A stretch of 64,000 nt of DNA from the NCBI GenBank assembly GCA_030041515.1, contig JASHNS010000098.1, positions 84,024 through 148,023 on the forward strand. Reading direction: 5' to 3'. Numbering within the stretch: the first letter of the stretch is position 1; each line of letters opens with the position of its first letter. The stretch comes from Acidobacteriaceae bacterium. GTDB taxonomy: Bacteria; Acidobacteriota; Terriglobia; Terriglobales; Acidobacteriaceae. The translations under genes and the position numbers were made by a program. This document shows, piece after piece, positions 47,380 through 56,857 of the stretch. The notes beneath the pieces are model-generated. The model ran no database searches. It saw only the letters and a list, made by a program, of their open reading frames with translations, and was not told the origin of the DNA.

Positions 47380-47404
47380 GGACATACTGTCCACGACCGG
47401 ACAG
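47380..47404. promoter_or_regulatory. Candidate operator: nested GGACA/TGTCC inverted repeats
   Basis: CTGTCC (47387-47392) and GGACAG (47399-47404) form a perfect inverted repeat with a 6-base spacer, and GGACA at 47380-47384 pairs again with TGTCC at 47388-47392. It lies in the 369-base divergent gap between PadR and the winged-helix AAA regulator, which otherwise shows no gene or clear promoter. Confidence 0.4.
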
Positions 47405-47522
47405 TCGGACGCAGCCGCAGCGCTGGATTTCCGGGGAATCAGGGCGGCCGGCGAACCGGAGCTTTGGTCAGCCGATTGCTGCACGATATTGATTACCTGC
47501 TGTTCGGGAGACAATTGGGCAG

Positions 47523-49337
47523 ATGCGGCAGTTCGAATCATTTCGGCTGGATACGGTCAATGAGTGCCTCTGGCGCGATGATGAGCAGATCGCGCTCTCT
47601 CCGAGGCCGTTTGCGGTGCTTCAGTACCTGGTCGATCATGCCGGGCGGCTGATCACCTACGATGAAATGCTGGATGCGCTGTGGCCGGAGACCTGGGTGC
47701 AGCCCCAGGTGCTGCGCACGTATGTTCTGGAGCTGAGGAAGATTCTGGGGGACGATGCTGCTCAGCCTCGTTTTATCCAAACCCACTCGAAGCGTGGCTA
47801 CTCTTTTGTCGCTGCCGTCAGTGAATGGGACGAGGCGCAGGAGACCGCGCCGGCGCCCGCCTCCTCCGGCGAGGCTGCCTGCAGCGCGATTGCCGGGCGC
47901 GAGCACGAGTTGAAGGAGCTGCGCCGAGCTCTGAAATCGGCGTCCGGAAGGGAGCGCCAAATCGTCTTCGTCAGCGGCGAGCCGGGCATCGGAAAGACCG
48001 CGCTGGTAGACGCTTTTTGCTGCGAGGCGGCGAGGTTGCAGCTGGCGCCGATTGCGCGCGGCCAATGCGTTGAGGGTTTTCGCGGCAGAGAGGAGTATTA
48101 CCCGGTCGTCGAAGCTCTCAGCCAGCTGGCGGCGTCGCCGCTGGGCGAAGATGCGCGGCGCATCCTCAGCAGACTCGCGCCGGCGTGGCTGACGGCCGCT
48201 GAACCGGGCCGCCAGGCTGCCCTCGCGCGGCCGGAACGTTCGCTCGGCGAGTTAACCAGTGCTCTCGAAGAGCTGAGCCACATCCAGCCTGTCATCCTCC
48301 TCTTCGAGGACCTGCAGTGGGCCGACGACCCCACGCTGCACCTGGTTTCGGCGCTGGCTCGCCGCCGCGCTCCGGCGGGGCTCCTGGTGGTGGCTACCTG
48401 TGGCCTGCCCGACAAATCCACCGATCATCCGCTGCGCGCGCTGCGCCAGGATCTGCTGACGAGGAGACTCTGTACGGAGATCGTCCTGGGACCGTTGGGC
48501 AAATCTGCCGTGGCGCAGATGATACGCCGCCAACTGGGGCAGAATGAGATATCCCAGGAACTTGCCGGCTTCGTGCATCATCGCTCGGAAGGCAATCCGC
48601 TGTTCGTGACTGCTCTGATCGAGCACCTGATTGCGCAGCGGCTGCTGGTGCGATCCGGCCTGGACGGCGAGGCTGGGTGGGAACAGCGGGCGCCCTTTGC
48701 CGAAATGGAAGCCCAGGTTCCGGCTGGTCTCGCGCAGACGGTCGAAATCGAAATCGAGCGCCTCAGCGCCGGCGAGCAGCGCATTTTGGAAGCCGCCAGC
48801 CTGATGGGCATCGCATTTCCCGCCTGGGCCGTCGCCGCTGCCCTCGATGAGAATCTCTCGGCGACGGAAGAAGTGTGCAATGCGCTGGCCCGCCGCCTTT
48901 CCTTCATCGAACGCGGGGGCGAAGATGAGTTGCCCAACGGGACTCGCTCGGAGTTCTACGTCTTTGTGCACCAGGTCTATCGGGATGTCCTTTACAACCG
49001 GCAATCCGCCGGCCGCCGGGCCGCGCGGCACATCCGCATCGCAAATCGCCTGGGGGAGATCTTCGCCGGACGCGAGGCCAGCGTTGCCCGCGAGATGGCC
49101 ATCCACTACGAGGCTGCCGGCGACTGGCAGCTGGCGTCCGCATCCCTGCGCGGCGCAGCTACTCATGCGCGCCTGCGCCATGCGCACGCCGAGGCTGCCG
49201 ATCTGCTGCATCGGGCGCTGCGCCTCGCGCAGAACCTGCCGGAGCCGGATCGCTCCGCTGCGGAAGAAGCCTTTCGCGCGGAACTCGCAGAGCTGTCACA
49301 CGCTGCATGTGCTCCTTCGATTCCCCCCAAAGTTTGA
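47523..49337 (+). CDS. Winged-helix and AAA ATPase regulator
   Basis: 604 residues. Residues 1-97 form an OmpR-type winged helix (FAVLQYLVDHAGRLITYDEM, RTYVLELRKILGDD, THSKRGYSFVA). An AAA_16-type ATPase follows, with Walker A SGEPGIGKTAL (151-161) and Walker B VILLFEDLQWADD near 258. The remaining 250 residues resemble the helical domains of LAL/CyaA-associated regulators. There is no C-terminal TPR array or LuxR domain, so it is shorter than many relatives. The gene diverges from PadR and precedes a small secreted-protein gene. Ligand unknown. Confidence 0.83.
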   Translation: MRQFESFRLDTVNECLWRDDEQIALSPRPFAVLQYLVDHAGRLITYDEMLDALWPETWVQPQVLRTYVLELRKILGDDAAQPRFIQTHSKRGYSFVAAVSEWDEAQETAPAPASSGEAACSAIAGREHELKELRRALKSASGRERQIVFVSGEPGIGKTALVDAFCCEAARLQLAPIARGQCVEGFRGREEYYPVVEALSQLAASPLGEDARRILSRLAPAWLTAAEPGRQAALARPERSLGELTSALEELSHIQPVILLFEDLQWADDPTLHLVSALARRRAPAGLLVVATCGLPDKSTDHPLRALRQDLLTRRLCTEIVLGPLGKSAVAQMIRRQLGQNEISQELAGFVHHRSEGNPLFVTALIEHLIAQRLLVRSGLDGEAGWEQRAPFAEMEAQVPAGLAQTVEIEIERLSAGEQRILEAASLMGIAFPAWAVAAALDENLSATEEVCNALARRLSFIERGGEDELPNGTRSEFYVFVHQVYRDVLYNRQSAGRRAARHIRIANRLGEIFAGREASVAREMAIHYEAAGDWQLASASLRGAATHARLRHAHAEAADLLHRALRLAQNLPEPDRSAAEEAFRAELAELSHAACAPSIPPKV

Positions 49338-49357
49338 CGATTTCTGGACAGGAATTT

Positions 49358-49370
49358 GACGACAGTCGTC
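49358..49370. promoter_or_regulatory. Short perfect palindrome before the small secreted-protein gene
   Basis: GACGAC-A-GTCGTC, 50 bases before ATG 49422, with a second TTTGACGA 23 bases upstream. Possible operator; no clear -35/-10 pair overlaps it. Confidence 0.3.
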
Positions 49371-49421
49371 TTTGCCGGTGGCTAGTGTCGTCCGTGTGAG
49401 TCATCGAGGAGGACACACCCC

Positions 49422-49811
49422 ATGTCATCAATTCTCAGAAAGCTCTCTCTGGCGTCAGTAATCGTGGCGACCGCCGCCTTCACCGCAGCTCCTGCGCTGG
49501 CTGAGACGTCAGTCAACGTCCCCTTTAGTTTCGTCGCGGCCGGCAAGCTTTGCCCCGCGGGCCACTACAGTGTCGACCGCAACCCCGTGAGCGGGATCAT
49601 CACCCTGCACGCAGCGGATGCTTCGCGCAACTTCGCCTGGGTGGGCGGGCCGGGAGACGCCGCGCCGACCGATACGCGCGTCATCCTCAAGTTTGACGAT
49701 CATGGCAACGTGCGCTATCTGCATTCGATCCAATACGGATCCGCGATCACCCAGCGGCTCGACAAGAAGGCGCCGGAATGGGTGCCCTCCCGAATCGTTC
49801 AGGGCGAGTAA
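49422..49811 (+). CDS. Small secreted protein of unknown function
   Basis: 129 residues with a strong ribosome site (GAGGAGG) and a signal peptide cut after APALA. The mature protein begins with ETSVNVPFSFVAAGKLCPAG, a pattern I associate with short periplasmic acidobacterial proteins of unknown role; the rest is probably beta-strand rich (HYSVDRNPVSGIITLHAAD). One Cys only. It follows the winged-helix AAA regulator by 84 bases and could be its target. Confidence 0.75.
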   Translation: MSSILRKLSLASVIVATAAFTAAPALAETSVNVPFSFVAAGKLCPAGHYSVDRNPVSGIITLHAADASRNFAWVGGPGDAAPTDTRVILKFDDHGNVRYLHSIQYGSAITQRLDKKAPEWVPSRIVQGE

Positions 49812-50042
49812 GCAAGGCTTCGTCATCCGGCGAAGAGCCCGGTTGGCCCGCAACAAGTGCTGTGAGAGAGGGCGGATCGCTTCGGCGGCCGCCCTCTTGC
49901 GCCTGCAGAGAACCCACCGCAGGCCGTGGCAGTTTGCACACGCAGCTCGAAGGACCAGCAGGCAGATGCACCCGTTGCCGCAGGCGATATAGTGGACCGA
50001 AGCGGTTCGGGCCTGAAGGACCGCATCCTCAGGAGGTGCCGG

Positions 50043-52490
50043 TTGCCGGACTTCTGGACCGACCTGCGACACGCGCTGCGTCTTTTTGTGAAAAGCCCCG
50101 GCTTTACCCTCGCTGCGGTCTCCGCGCTGGCTTTGGGGATTGGAGCCAACACCGCGATTTTCTCAGTGATCAACGCGGTCCTGTTGAAGCCGCTGGGATA
50201 TCCTCACGAGGATCGGCTGGTCGCCTTGATGCTGACCACTCCGGACGGCGAAGTCCCGTACGCGTCCGTGCCCAACTTTCACCTCTACCAGCAGCAAACG
50301 ACTATTTTCCAGGGGGTGGGCGCGTACGACCTTGGCGGTCCGGGATTCAACCTGACGGGTCAGCGGCCGGAGCAGGTGCCGGGCCTGCACGTCACGGAGG
50401 GATACTTCCAGGTCTTTGGCGCGCCTGTGCTGCTGGGGAGAACTTTTACGCCCCAGGAGGACTCGCCGCACGGCGGCCACGTGGTTGTACTCAGCTATGG
50501 GCTCTGGCAACGCCGCTTCGGAGGTAATCCGAACGTGGTGGGCCGAACGCTCTCGCTGAACAATGAGGCGTACACGATCGTCGGCGTGCTGGGAAAGGGG
50601 TACGTCTCCGATCCTGCCGCCGATCTCTGGGTGCCATTTCAGTTCGATCCCAACAGCACCGACCAGGGTCATTACTTTGCTGTAGCGGGAATGTTGAGGC
50701 CGGGGGTGACGCTGGCAGAGGCCAACGCGCAGATGAAGCTGGCGACGGCCGAGTTCCACCACTTGTATCCAAACACGTGGACGCAGCTGGGCTTTGCAGT
50801 AGAACCTCTGCGCGACTCGATCGTGGGCGACGTTCGTTCGTCGCTGCTGATTCTGCTCGGCGCGGTGGGGCTGGTGCTGCTGATAGCGTGCGCCAACGTG
50901 GCCAATCTGCTGCTGGCGCGGGCCACAGGGCGCACGCGCGAATTTGCTATCCGCTCCGCTCTGGGAGCACGGCGGACGCGAATAGTGGGGCAGTTGCTCA
51001 CCGAGAGCGTCATGCTGGCGGTCGCCGGCGGTGCAGCGGGCCTGGCTCTCGGCCTGGTGGGCGTACGAGCACTGCTGGCTGTCAGCCCTGCAGGCCTGCC
51101 TCGCATCGGCGAGAGCGGCGCGGGCGTGGGGATGGACTGGCGAGTGCTCGGATTTGTGCTGGCCGTTTCGCTGGCGACCGGGATCGCGTTTGGCCTGTTC
51201 CCCGCGGTGGCCGCGTCCAGAACGGATCTGAACCTCACGCTGAAGGAAAGCGGAAGCCGTCAGGGAACCGGATTCCGGCAAGGCCGCGCGCGGTCGCTGC
51301 TGGTGGTGAGCGAGGTGTCGCTGGCGGTGGTGCTGTTGATTGGCGCTGCGCTCCTGATCCGCAGCTTCCTGGCCCTGCGCAGCGTCGATCCGGGATTCGA
51401 CGCCCACCATGTACTGACCCTGGAGATGTCTCTGGAGGGCGGCCGTTATGAGACGACGGCGGGCATCGCGCAACTGGTCCGCACAGGACGCGATCGCCTG
51501 AATGCCATACCCGGCGTCGAGAACTCGGCTTTTACCTGTTGCCTGCCCATCGAGGCTGAGTTCGGCCTGCCCTTCACCATCGTTGGCAGGCCCCAGCCGG
51601 AGGACAAGGATATGCCCAGCGCGGGATGGACGGATATCTCGCCGGGCTATTTCGATCTGTTCCGGATTCCTGTGCTGCGCGGGAGGAGTTTCACGCGCAA
51701 CGATGATGCGGGGGCGCCGCCGGTAGCAGTCATCAACGAGGCGGGAGCCCGGCAGTTCTGGCCGAACCAGGATCCGCTCGGCCAGCAGATCGTGATCGGA
51801 AAGGAAGACGGAATCCCTGATCCAGCGCGCGTCATTGTAGGAGTCGTGGCGGACACGCACGCCAGCGGGCTCAACCGGCCGCCGGGGCCGATGATCTTTG
51901 TACCGGTCGCCCAGGTGTCGGACGCGATGACTGCGATCATCATGAAGACAGCGCCGGGGCGATGGGTGGTGCGCACCCACGGCGATTCCCACGCCTGGAT
52001 TGAGGCGGTGACGAAGCAACTGCGGCTCGCAAGCGGGGGCTTTCCCGTTGGGCACGTGCGCACGATGGAAGAAGTCGACGGGCGCTCCACGGCGCGACAG
52101 AACTTCAACATGCTGCTGCTGACAATTTTTGGAGCCATGGCGCTTATTCTGGCTGCCATCGGGATTTATGGGCTGATGGCGTATTCGGTCGCGCAGCGCA
52201 CCCAGGAAATGGGAATCAGGATGGCGCTCGGCGCCGCCCCGTCCTCCATTCGGAACCTTGTAGTCCGCCAGGGCATGGTGCTGACTCTGATCGGTGTGGC
52301 TGCGGGGATGGGTGCGGCCCTGGGATTGTCGCGATTCATCGCCAGCTTTCTGTTTGGCGTCAGGATCTGGGATCCCGTCGCCTTCGTCAGTGTGCCTTTG
52401 GTTCTGGCGGCGGTGGCTCTGCTTGCCGTCTGGCTCCCCGCCGCGCGCGCCTCTCGGCTCGACCCGGCACGCGCGCTGCGCGAGGAATAG
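50043..52490 (+). CDS. ADOP-type ABC transporter permease (MacB/FtsX), second
   Basis: 815 residues from TTG 50043, supported by AGGAGG 6 bases upstream and by giving the usual LPDFWTDLRHALRLF start; the longer ATG-initiated form lacks such support. It has the SPGFTLAAVSALALGIGANT helix, two MacB-like periplasmic cores, an FtsX block near 300-400 and a C-terminal FtsX block (YGLMAYSVAQRTQEMGIRMA). Unlike the permease at 44093 it lacks the prefix domain and has no PadR neighbour. No ATPase is linked. Confidence 0.92.
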   Translation: MPDFWTDLRHALRLFVKSPGFTLAAVSALALGIGANTAIFSVINAVLLKPLGYPHEDRLVALMLTTPDGEVPYASVPNFHLYQQQTTIFQGVGAYDLGGPGFNLTGQRPEQVPGLHVTEGYFQVFGAPVLLGRTFTPQEDSPHGGHVVVLSYGLWQRRFGGNPNVVGRTLSLNNEAYTIVGVLGKGYVSDPAADLWVPFQFDPNSTDQGHYFAVAGMLRPGVTLAEANAQMKLATAEFHHLYPNTWTQLGFAVEPLRDSIVGDVRSSLLILLGAVGLVLLIACANVANLLLARATGRTREFAIRSALGARRTRIVGQLLTESVMLAVAGGAAGLALGLVGVRALLAVSPAGLPRIGESGAGVGMDWRVLGFVLAVSLATGIAFGLFPAVAASRTDLNLTLKESGSRQGTGFRQGRARSLLVVSEVSLAVVLLIGAALLIRSFLALRSVDPGFDAHHVLTLEMSLEGGRYETTAGIAQLVRTGRDRLNAIPGVENSAFTCCLPIEAEFGLPFTIVGRPQPEDKDMPSAGWTDISPGYFDLFRIPVLRGRSFTRNDDAGAPPVAVINEAGARQFWPNQDPLGQQIVIGKEDGIPDPARVIVGVVADTHASGLNRPPGPMIFVPVAQVSDAMTAIIMKTAPGRWVVRTHGDSHAWIEAVTKQLRLASGGFPVGHVRTMEEVDGRSTARQNFNMLLLTIFGAMALILAAIGIYGLMAYSVAQRTQEMGIRMALGAAPSSIRNLVVRQGMVLTLIGVAAGMGAALGLSRFIASFLFGVRIWDPVAFVSVPLVLAAVALLAVWLPAARASRLDPARALREE

Positions 52491-52535
52491 CGAGCGGCCA
52501 CGCGGTCGCGCGGTAAAGTTCGATTCCGTCGGCGG

Positions 52536-54203
52536 CTAATGCCCGATGCCGATACTCGGATGGGAGCGCGTGCCTGTGATACGGACCGGAACCTGGGTAC
52601 CGGCGCCGTCTTTCGCAAAGAATGGATTGACAGCTTTGAGGACGAAGGATTTCCAGCCGGTGACCATCTGCGAGACGTGCGCCTGGAGACGAGCGGATCC
52701 GGTGAAGTCGAGGGCTTCCGCCTGGAGAATGTAGCGCCCCATCAGTTGAACCTCCGCGCCGGGAACGGCGTAGTCGAGCTTCGGAAAGCCGATTTGGCCG
52801 TTGGACAGAACGAAGCTGCCGGAGATCGTTGACGCTGCGTTGGCAGCGGTGGCGGCCTTGAGGTTGCCGGACTTCATCGCGTCCACTTCCTGCTCCGCCT
52901 GGTGCGCCTGGCCCTGTCCGCGCAGACTGAGCTCGTCGACTTTGTTCTGGATCTTCGGGTTGGTGAAGTGGATGTCGCTGAGGGTGAATGTACCGTTCAC
53001 CTCGAGGCGGCTGCCAATGGTGCCCGTACCGGGCGGGATGTGGATTTGCGCCTGCACCTGGACGGGGCCGTTCATGATGGGCGGATCTTTGGCGGTGAGC
53101 TGGAGGATGTCCTCGATGCGGCCTGGGCCGACGGTGCAGTTGAGGCTGATGTCCCGGCCGGTCTGGCCCGGAGAGCGGGTCACGTCGCCGGAAGCCACGA
53201 TGTGAGTCTGATTCAGCCATCCGTCGACGGGCTCCAGATGCGTGTCTCCGCTGGTGCCGTCGACAATGGCGTGGAAGGTAGTCCTGAGGGGCACGGGGTG
53301 GTTGGCCATGGCGAGGCTAAAGTCGGGTGTGTCGGTTGTCCCGTTTACATCGAGGTGGTTGAGCGGCCCGGAGTAGGTGCCCTGCGACGACAGGATGCCA
53401 CCGATGCCACGGATGGTGCTGAGATCGGCGTGGGTGAAGGAATACTTGCCGTCGACGGGTGTATCGGCGGGAGTTTGCGCATCGAATGGACCGAAGTCGC
53501 CGGTGGTGGCGATGTCGCCCAGGGGTTTCGGATTGATGAGAGTGGCCTCAAACTTCATCGGCTGGCCGGCGGCCACAGAGTGCAGCGTGAGTTTATGGAT
53601 GACAAAGGTGAGCGGTTGCTTGCCGGGCTGGTCCTTCTCAAACACCAGGGTCGCGTTGTCGACGAGAATTTCGCCGACCGTGAGCTGGTCCGAGGGCCGA
53701 TTCTGGTCTGCATTCGCGGACGAGGCCGGGGGCGAAGCCGAGGCGGAGCCGGAGCCGAGATGCGGAAGATGGGCACGCTCGTTTTTAGGCGGGATATGAA
53801 TGACCAACCCGGTCACGCGCACTTTGTTGATGAAATCCGGCGTTTGGATGAGCTGTTGCCATCCGAGGAGGTGGAAGGAGAAGCGATCCACCTCGAGGAG
53901 CGGATCGGACATGGCGAGATGGTTGGGCCACAGCTTGAGGCCGGTGCCGGAGATCTCGAATCCACGGACCGTCGAGACGTGGAAGGAGGCGAGCTCCACG
54001 CGGCTGTCGAAGCGGGCACTGAGAGCGGCAATCACCTTGGCTTTCACCATCGGCCCGACGCGGCGCAGCGCAATATCTCCGGCGATCACGGTGGCGATGA
54101 TGAGGATGGCGAGGACGATGCTGGTCCAGAGCAGGATGCGATAGAGCCGGGAATGAGGCGAGCGGGATGGGGAGAGCCGGTTGCGTGGCGTCACGCGGGT
54201 CAC
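52536..54203 (-). CDS. AsmA-like inner-membrane/periplasmic protein
   Basis: 555 residues. One N-terminal membrane helix (ILLWTSIVLAILIIATVIAG) anchors a long periplasmic part of repetitive beta-strand segments. ALRRVGPMVKAKVIAALSARF followed by VELASFHVSTVRGFEISG is the typical AsmA/TamB-like opening. AsmA-type proteins are implicated in phospholipid transport to, or assembly of, the outer membrane. It converges with the second permease and diverges from the trehalase gene. Confidence 0.75.
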   Translation of the reverse strand: MTRVTPRNRLSPSRSPHSRLYRILLWTSIVLAILIIATVIAGDIALRRVGPMVKAKVIAALSARFDSRVELASFHVSTVRGFEISGTGLKLWPNHLAMSDPLLEVDRFSFHLLGWQQLIQTPDFINKVRVTGLVIHIPPKNERAHLPHLGSGSASASPPASSANADQNRPSDQLTVGEILVDNATLVFEKDQPGKQPLTFVIHKLTLHSVAAGQPMKFEATLINPKPLGDIATTGDFGPFDAQTPADTPVDGKYSFTHADLSTIRGIGGILSSQGTYSGPLNHLDVNGTTDTPDFSLAMANHPVPLRTTFHAIVDGTSGDTHLEPVDGWLNQTHIVASGDVTRSPGQTGRDISLNCTVGPGRIEDILQLTAKDPPIMNGPVQVQAQIHIPPGTGTIGSRLEVNGTFTLSDIHFTNPKIQNKVDELSLRGQGQAHQAEQEVDAMKSGNLKAATAANAASTISGSFVLSNGQIGFPKLDYAVPGAEVQLMGRYILQAEALDFTGSARLQAHVSQMVTGWKSFVLKAVNPFFAKDGAGTQVPVRITGTRSHPSIGIGH

Positions 54204-54310
54204 CTGATCTATTTTGCGCCTGCAGAGGCAGGCAGGGATTTCGGGCTGCCCTAGCAGAATTCGCAGCAGCGCAACCCAGGTTTATGATGCAACCGCGGAG
54301 CGCGACGGTG

Positions 54311-56035
54311 ATGAGAAGGACGAGATGGATCCGATGGACGGCTGGATTGCTGATGATTCTGGTGGCGGCCGCGGGGGCACAACAGACGCGGGAACCGCTG
54401 CCGCTGCAGGCTCCGGCGCCCGCGGTCGCCCCCATCGACGCCTACATTCACCAGGCATGGCAGAGTTTGCGGCGATCGATGAATGAGTGCGGATCTCTGG
54501 TGGATTCCAAGGTGAAGACGCGGCCTGTTCTGTATTTGCCGGCGGACCTTCCGGAGCCGGCGGAGGTCGCCGCCCTTCCACGAGCCTGCCGCGTCCACGT
54601 GGAACGGCTCCCGGTGAGGATCGAACAGATCGGCCAGGAGCTGCCCGCCCTGGAGCCGGGCCTGCTCTATCTGCCAAATCCGTACATTGTGCCTGGGGGG
54701 CGGTTCAACGAGATGTACGGGTGGGACAGCTATTTCATGATCCTGGGCCTCCTGCACGACGGCCAGGTCGATCTGGCGCGCGGGATCGTGGAAAACTTCT
54801 TCTTCGAGATTGAGCACTACGGCGGGATTCTGAATGCGAACCGTACGTATTATCTGACGCGATCGCAGCCGCCGTTTTTGTCGTCCATGATCCGCGCGGT
54901 GTGGGAGGCAGAGGTGAGCGCCGGGCATAAGCAGGACGCAGATGCGTGGCTGCAGCGGGCTTATGGGTACGCGCAGCGGGATCATGCATTCTGGATGCGG
55001 CCGCAGATGCGCGCGGGAGATACGGGACTCCAGCGGTACTGGGATTATGGGAGCGGACCGGTGCCGGAGATGGGCGACGATCCGACGTATTACCGGACCG
55101 TGATTCGCTGGCTGCTCGCGCATCCCGGAGCGCAGACCGGATATCTGGTGAATGGGCCGGCACATCCGACGCGCGCGGACTGGGCGAAGATTGCGACGAT
55201 CAGCTGCGATCCGGCGATCTCGGCCATCTGCAGCCTCGAGCATGTTGGGCCGCGCTGGCTCGCGCGGGATTTCTACAAGGGCGACCGGGCAATGCGTGAG
55301 TCGGGCTTCGACACCACGTTCCGGTTCGGGCCGTTCGGCGGATCGACCGAGGACTACGCGCCGGTGGGGCTGAATGCTCTGCTCTATAAGTACGAGACGG
55401 ATCTTGCGTGGATGGCCCATCAACTGGAGCGCAGCGGCGAGGCGAAACAGTGGGAAGCGGAGGCCGAGGCGCGACGCGCGGCCATGGATCGGTATTTGTG
55501 GAATGCGCAGAAGGGAATGTATTTCGACTACGATTTCGCGACCAGCCAGCAGTCGAGCTACAACTTCCTAACGACCTTTTATCCGCTGTGGGCCGGGGTT
55601 GCCAGCCCGGAGCAGGCGCGGATGGTGGAAGCGAACCTGAACCTGTTCGAGCACGCTGGTGGACCGGCGGTGAGTACAACCAACAGCGGCGAACAGTGGG
55701 ATTTACCGTACGGATGGGCTCCGACGACGTGGCTGGCGGCAGACGGGATGGCGCGTTACGGGGACAGACAGGACGCCGTGCTCGTGGCGCGTGCCTTCAC
55801 CACGACAGTACGCGAGAACTACGAGCGAACCGGCACGATCCGGGAGAAGTACAACGTAGTGACGGAATCGCAGGAGTTTCGGGTTCTGGCCGGCTATCCG
55901 CAAAATGTGATCGGGTTTGGCTGGACGAATGCGGTGTACGAACGGTTGGAGGAGATGCTGAAGGGGGCTGCAGCGATCCAGGTGCCGAGGCCGAAAGGCG
56001 GACCGGTGCGGACTCCCTATGTTCCGAGATTGTGA
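54311..56035 (+). CDS. treA: Secreted (periplasmic) trehalase, GH37
   Basis: 574 residues from ATG 54311, which gives a compact signal peptide (MRRTRWIRWTAGLLMILVAA, cut after GAQ). Both trehalase signatures are present: PGGRFNEMYGWDSYF at 128-142 and QWDLPYGWAPTTWL near the C-terminal third. The predicted reaction is hydrolysis of alpha,alpha-trehalose to glucose in the periplasm. Starts at 54284 or 54287 would add an N-terminal extension. It is divergent from the AsmA-like gene, with no operon partner. Confidence 0.93.
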   Translation: MRRTRWIRWTAGLLMILVAAAGAQQTREPLPLQAPAPAVAPIDAYIHQAWQSLRRSMNECGSLVDSKVKTRPVLYLPADLPEPAEVAALPRACRVHVERLPVRIEQIGQELPALEPGLLYLPNPYIVPGGRFNEMYGWDSYFMILGLLHDGQVDLARGIVENFFFEIEHYGGILNANRTYYLTRSQPPFLSSMIRAVWEAEVSAGHKQDADAWLQRAYGYAQRDHAFWMRPQMRAGDTGLQRYWDYGSGPVPEMGDDPTYYRTVIRWLLAHPGAQTGYLVNGPAHPTRADWAKIATISCDPAISAICSLEHVGPRWLARDFYKGDRAMRESGFDTTFRFGPFGGSTEDYAPVGLNALLYKYETDLAWMAHQLERSGEAKQWEAEAEARRAAMDRYLWNAQKGMYFDYDFATSQQSSYNFLTTFYPLWAGVASPEQARMVEANLNLFEHAGGPAVSTTNSGEQWDLPYGWAPTTWLAADGMARYGDRQDAVLVARAFTTTVRENYERTGTIREKYNVVTESQEFRVLAGYPQNVIGFGWTNAVYERLEEMLKGAAAIQVPRPKGGPVRTPYVPRL

Positions 56036-56090
56036 ACAAGCCTGCGCAGCTGCTGATGTTATGCCGCCGGGAAGAGCCTGAAATGCAAGC

Positions 56091-56121
56091 GGCGTGCCCT
56101 GCCAGTTATGCAGGACACGCC
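56091..56121. terminator. Hairpin between convergent genes, possible terminator
   Basis: GGCGTGCCCTGC (56091-56102) pairs with GCAGGACACGCC (56110-56121) with one mismatch and a 7-base loop. It sits between the convergent trehalase and coiled-coil genes. There is no real U-tract on either side, so an intrinsic terminator is uncertain. Confidence 0.4.
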
Positions 56122-56197
56122 ACAATCAGGGTCGCGTGAATAAATCAGCCGACAGGCCCTGGTTCACCTCGGTTCGTCGCGCAGCGAGGGACGGAGC

Positions 56198-56857
56198 TTA
56201 GAGAAGGTCTCTGAGGGCGCGCTGGGCAACCGGCTTGCAGGCCGGCCATCCATCGTTCCGCAGGGAATACGGCTTACTCTGCGACAGAAGGTCCTTGAAA
56301 GTAGGCGCCTTTCCATCCTGGACTTCGGCTGCCACGCCAACGGGAGCGCAGTTCTCATTCTCCCACTGCTCGTGGTCATGCGCGTCAACCTCATCTCCGG
56401 CGTGCTCGTCAGCCTGAGCCTCGGGTTCCGCGTCGTGCAGAGCTTCCGCGAACACGGGGTGTTCCTCGGCCGGGACGTCCTCAAGGGTGGCAACCGGCGC
56501 ATACACCGGCTCTTCTTCGTGCGGGGCCGGATCAGCTGCAGCTTCGGCAACCGGAGAAGCCGCGGCTTCCAGATGAAAGGCGGGCGCCGTGACCACTTCC
56601 GGTTCCGAGTCCTCGACAGCAGCAGGCTCGGCTGCCGGCGCGTCGGTTAACGCGCCAGCCTCGTTGCCTCCGTTGGCCAGCTTGTCGTCGGAAAGCAGGG
56701 AGAGAACCGTGAAGAGGTCGTGACCGACCGTCTCCAGCGATTCCCGGATGGTCCGCAGCGACTGCTTTCTGGATTCGATCTGCTCAATCTCGGCATCGAT
56801 CTCGTGCAATCCTGCACTTGCCTCGACGGCAGCGGTTTCAAGCACGGTGTATTTCAT
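56198..56857 (-). CDS. Coiled-coil protein of unknown function, longer paralog
   Basis: 219 residues from ATG 56857 (GGAG 6 bases upstream). The first 60 residues (MKYTVLETAAVEASAGLHEI and on) form a predicted coiled coil closely matching its neighbour. The middle is a long acidic Ala/Glu/Pro/Val-rich low-complexity region, and the C-terminus contains SKPYSLRNDGWPAC, matching the neighbour's C-terminal KSFSQRKEEWPAF. No signal peptide or membrane helix. The start overlaps the upstream paralog's stop (ATGA), so the two are translationally coupled. I do not recognise the family. Confidence 0.72.
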   Translation of the reverse strand: MKYTVLETAAVEASAGLHEIDAEIEQIESRKQSLRTIRESLETVGHDLFTVLSLLSDDKLANGGNEAGALTDAPAAEPAAVEDSEPEVVTAPAFHLEAAASPVAEAAADPAPHEEEPVYAPVATLEDVPAEEHPVFAEALHDAEPEAQADEHAGDEVDAHDHEQWENENCAPVGVAAEVQDGKAPTFKDLLSQSKPYSLRNDGWPACKPVAQRALRDLL

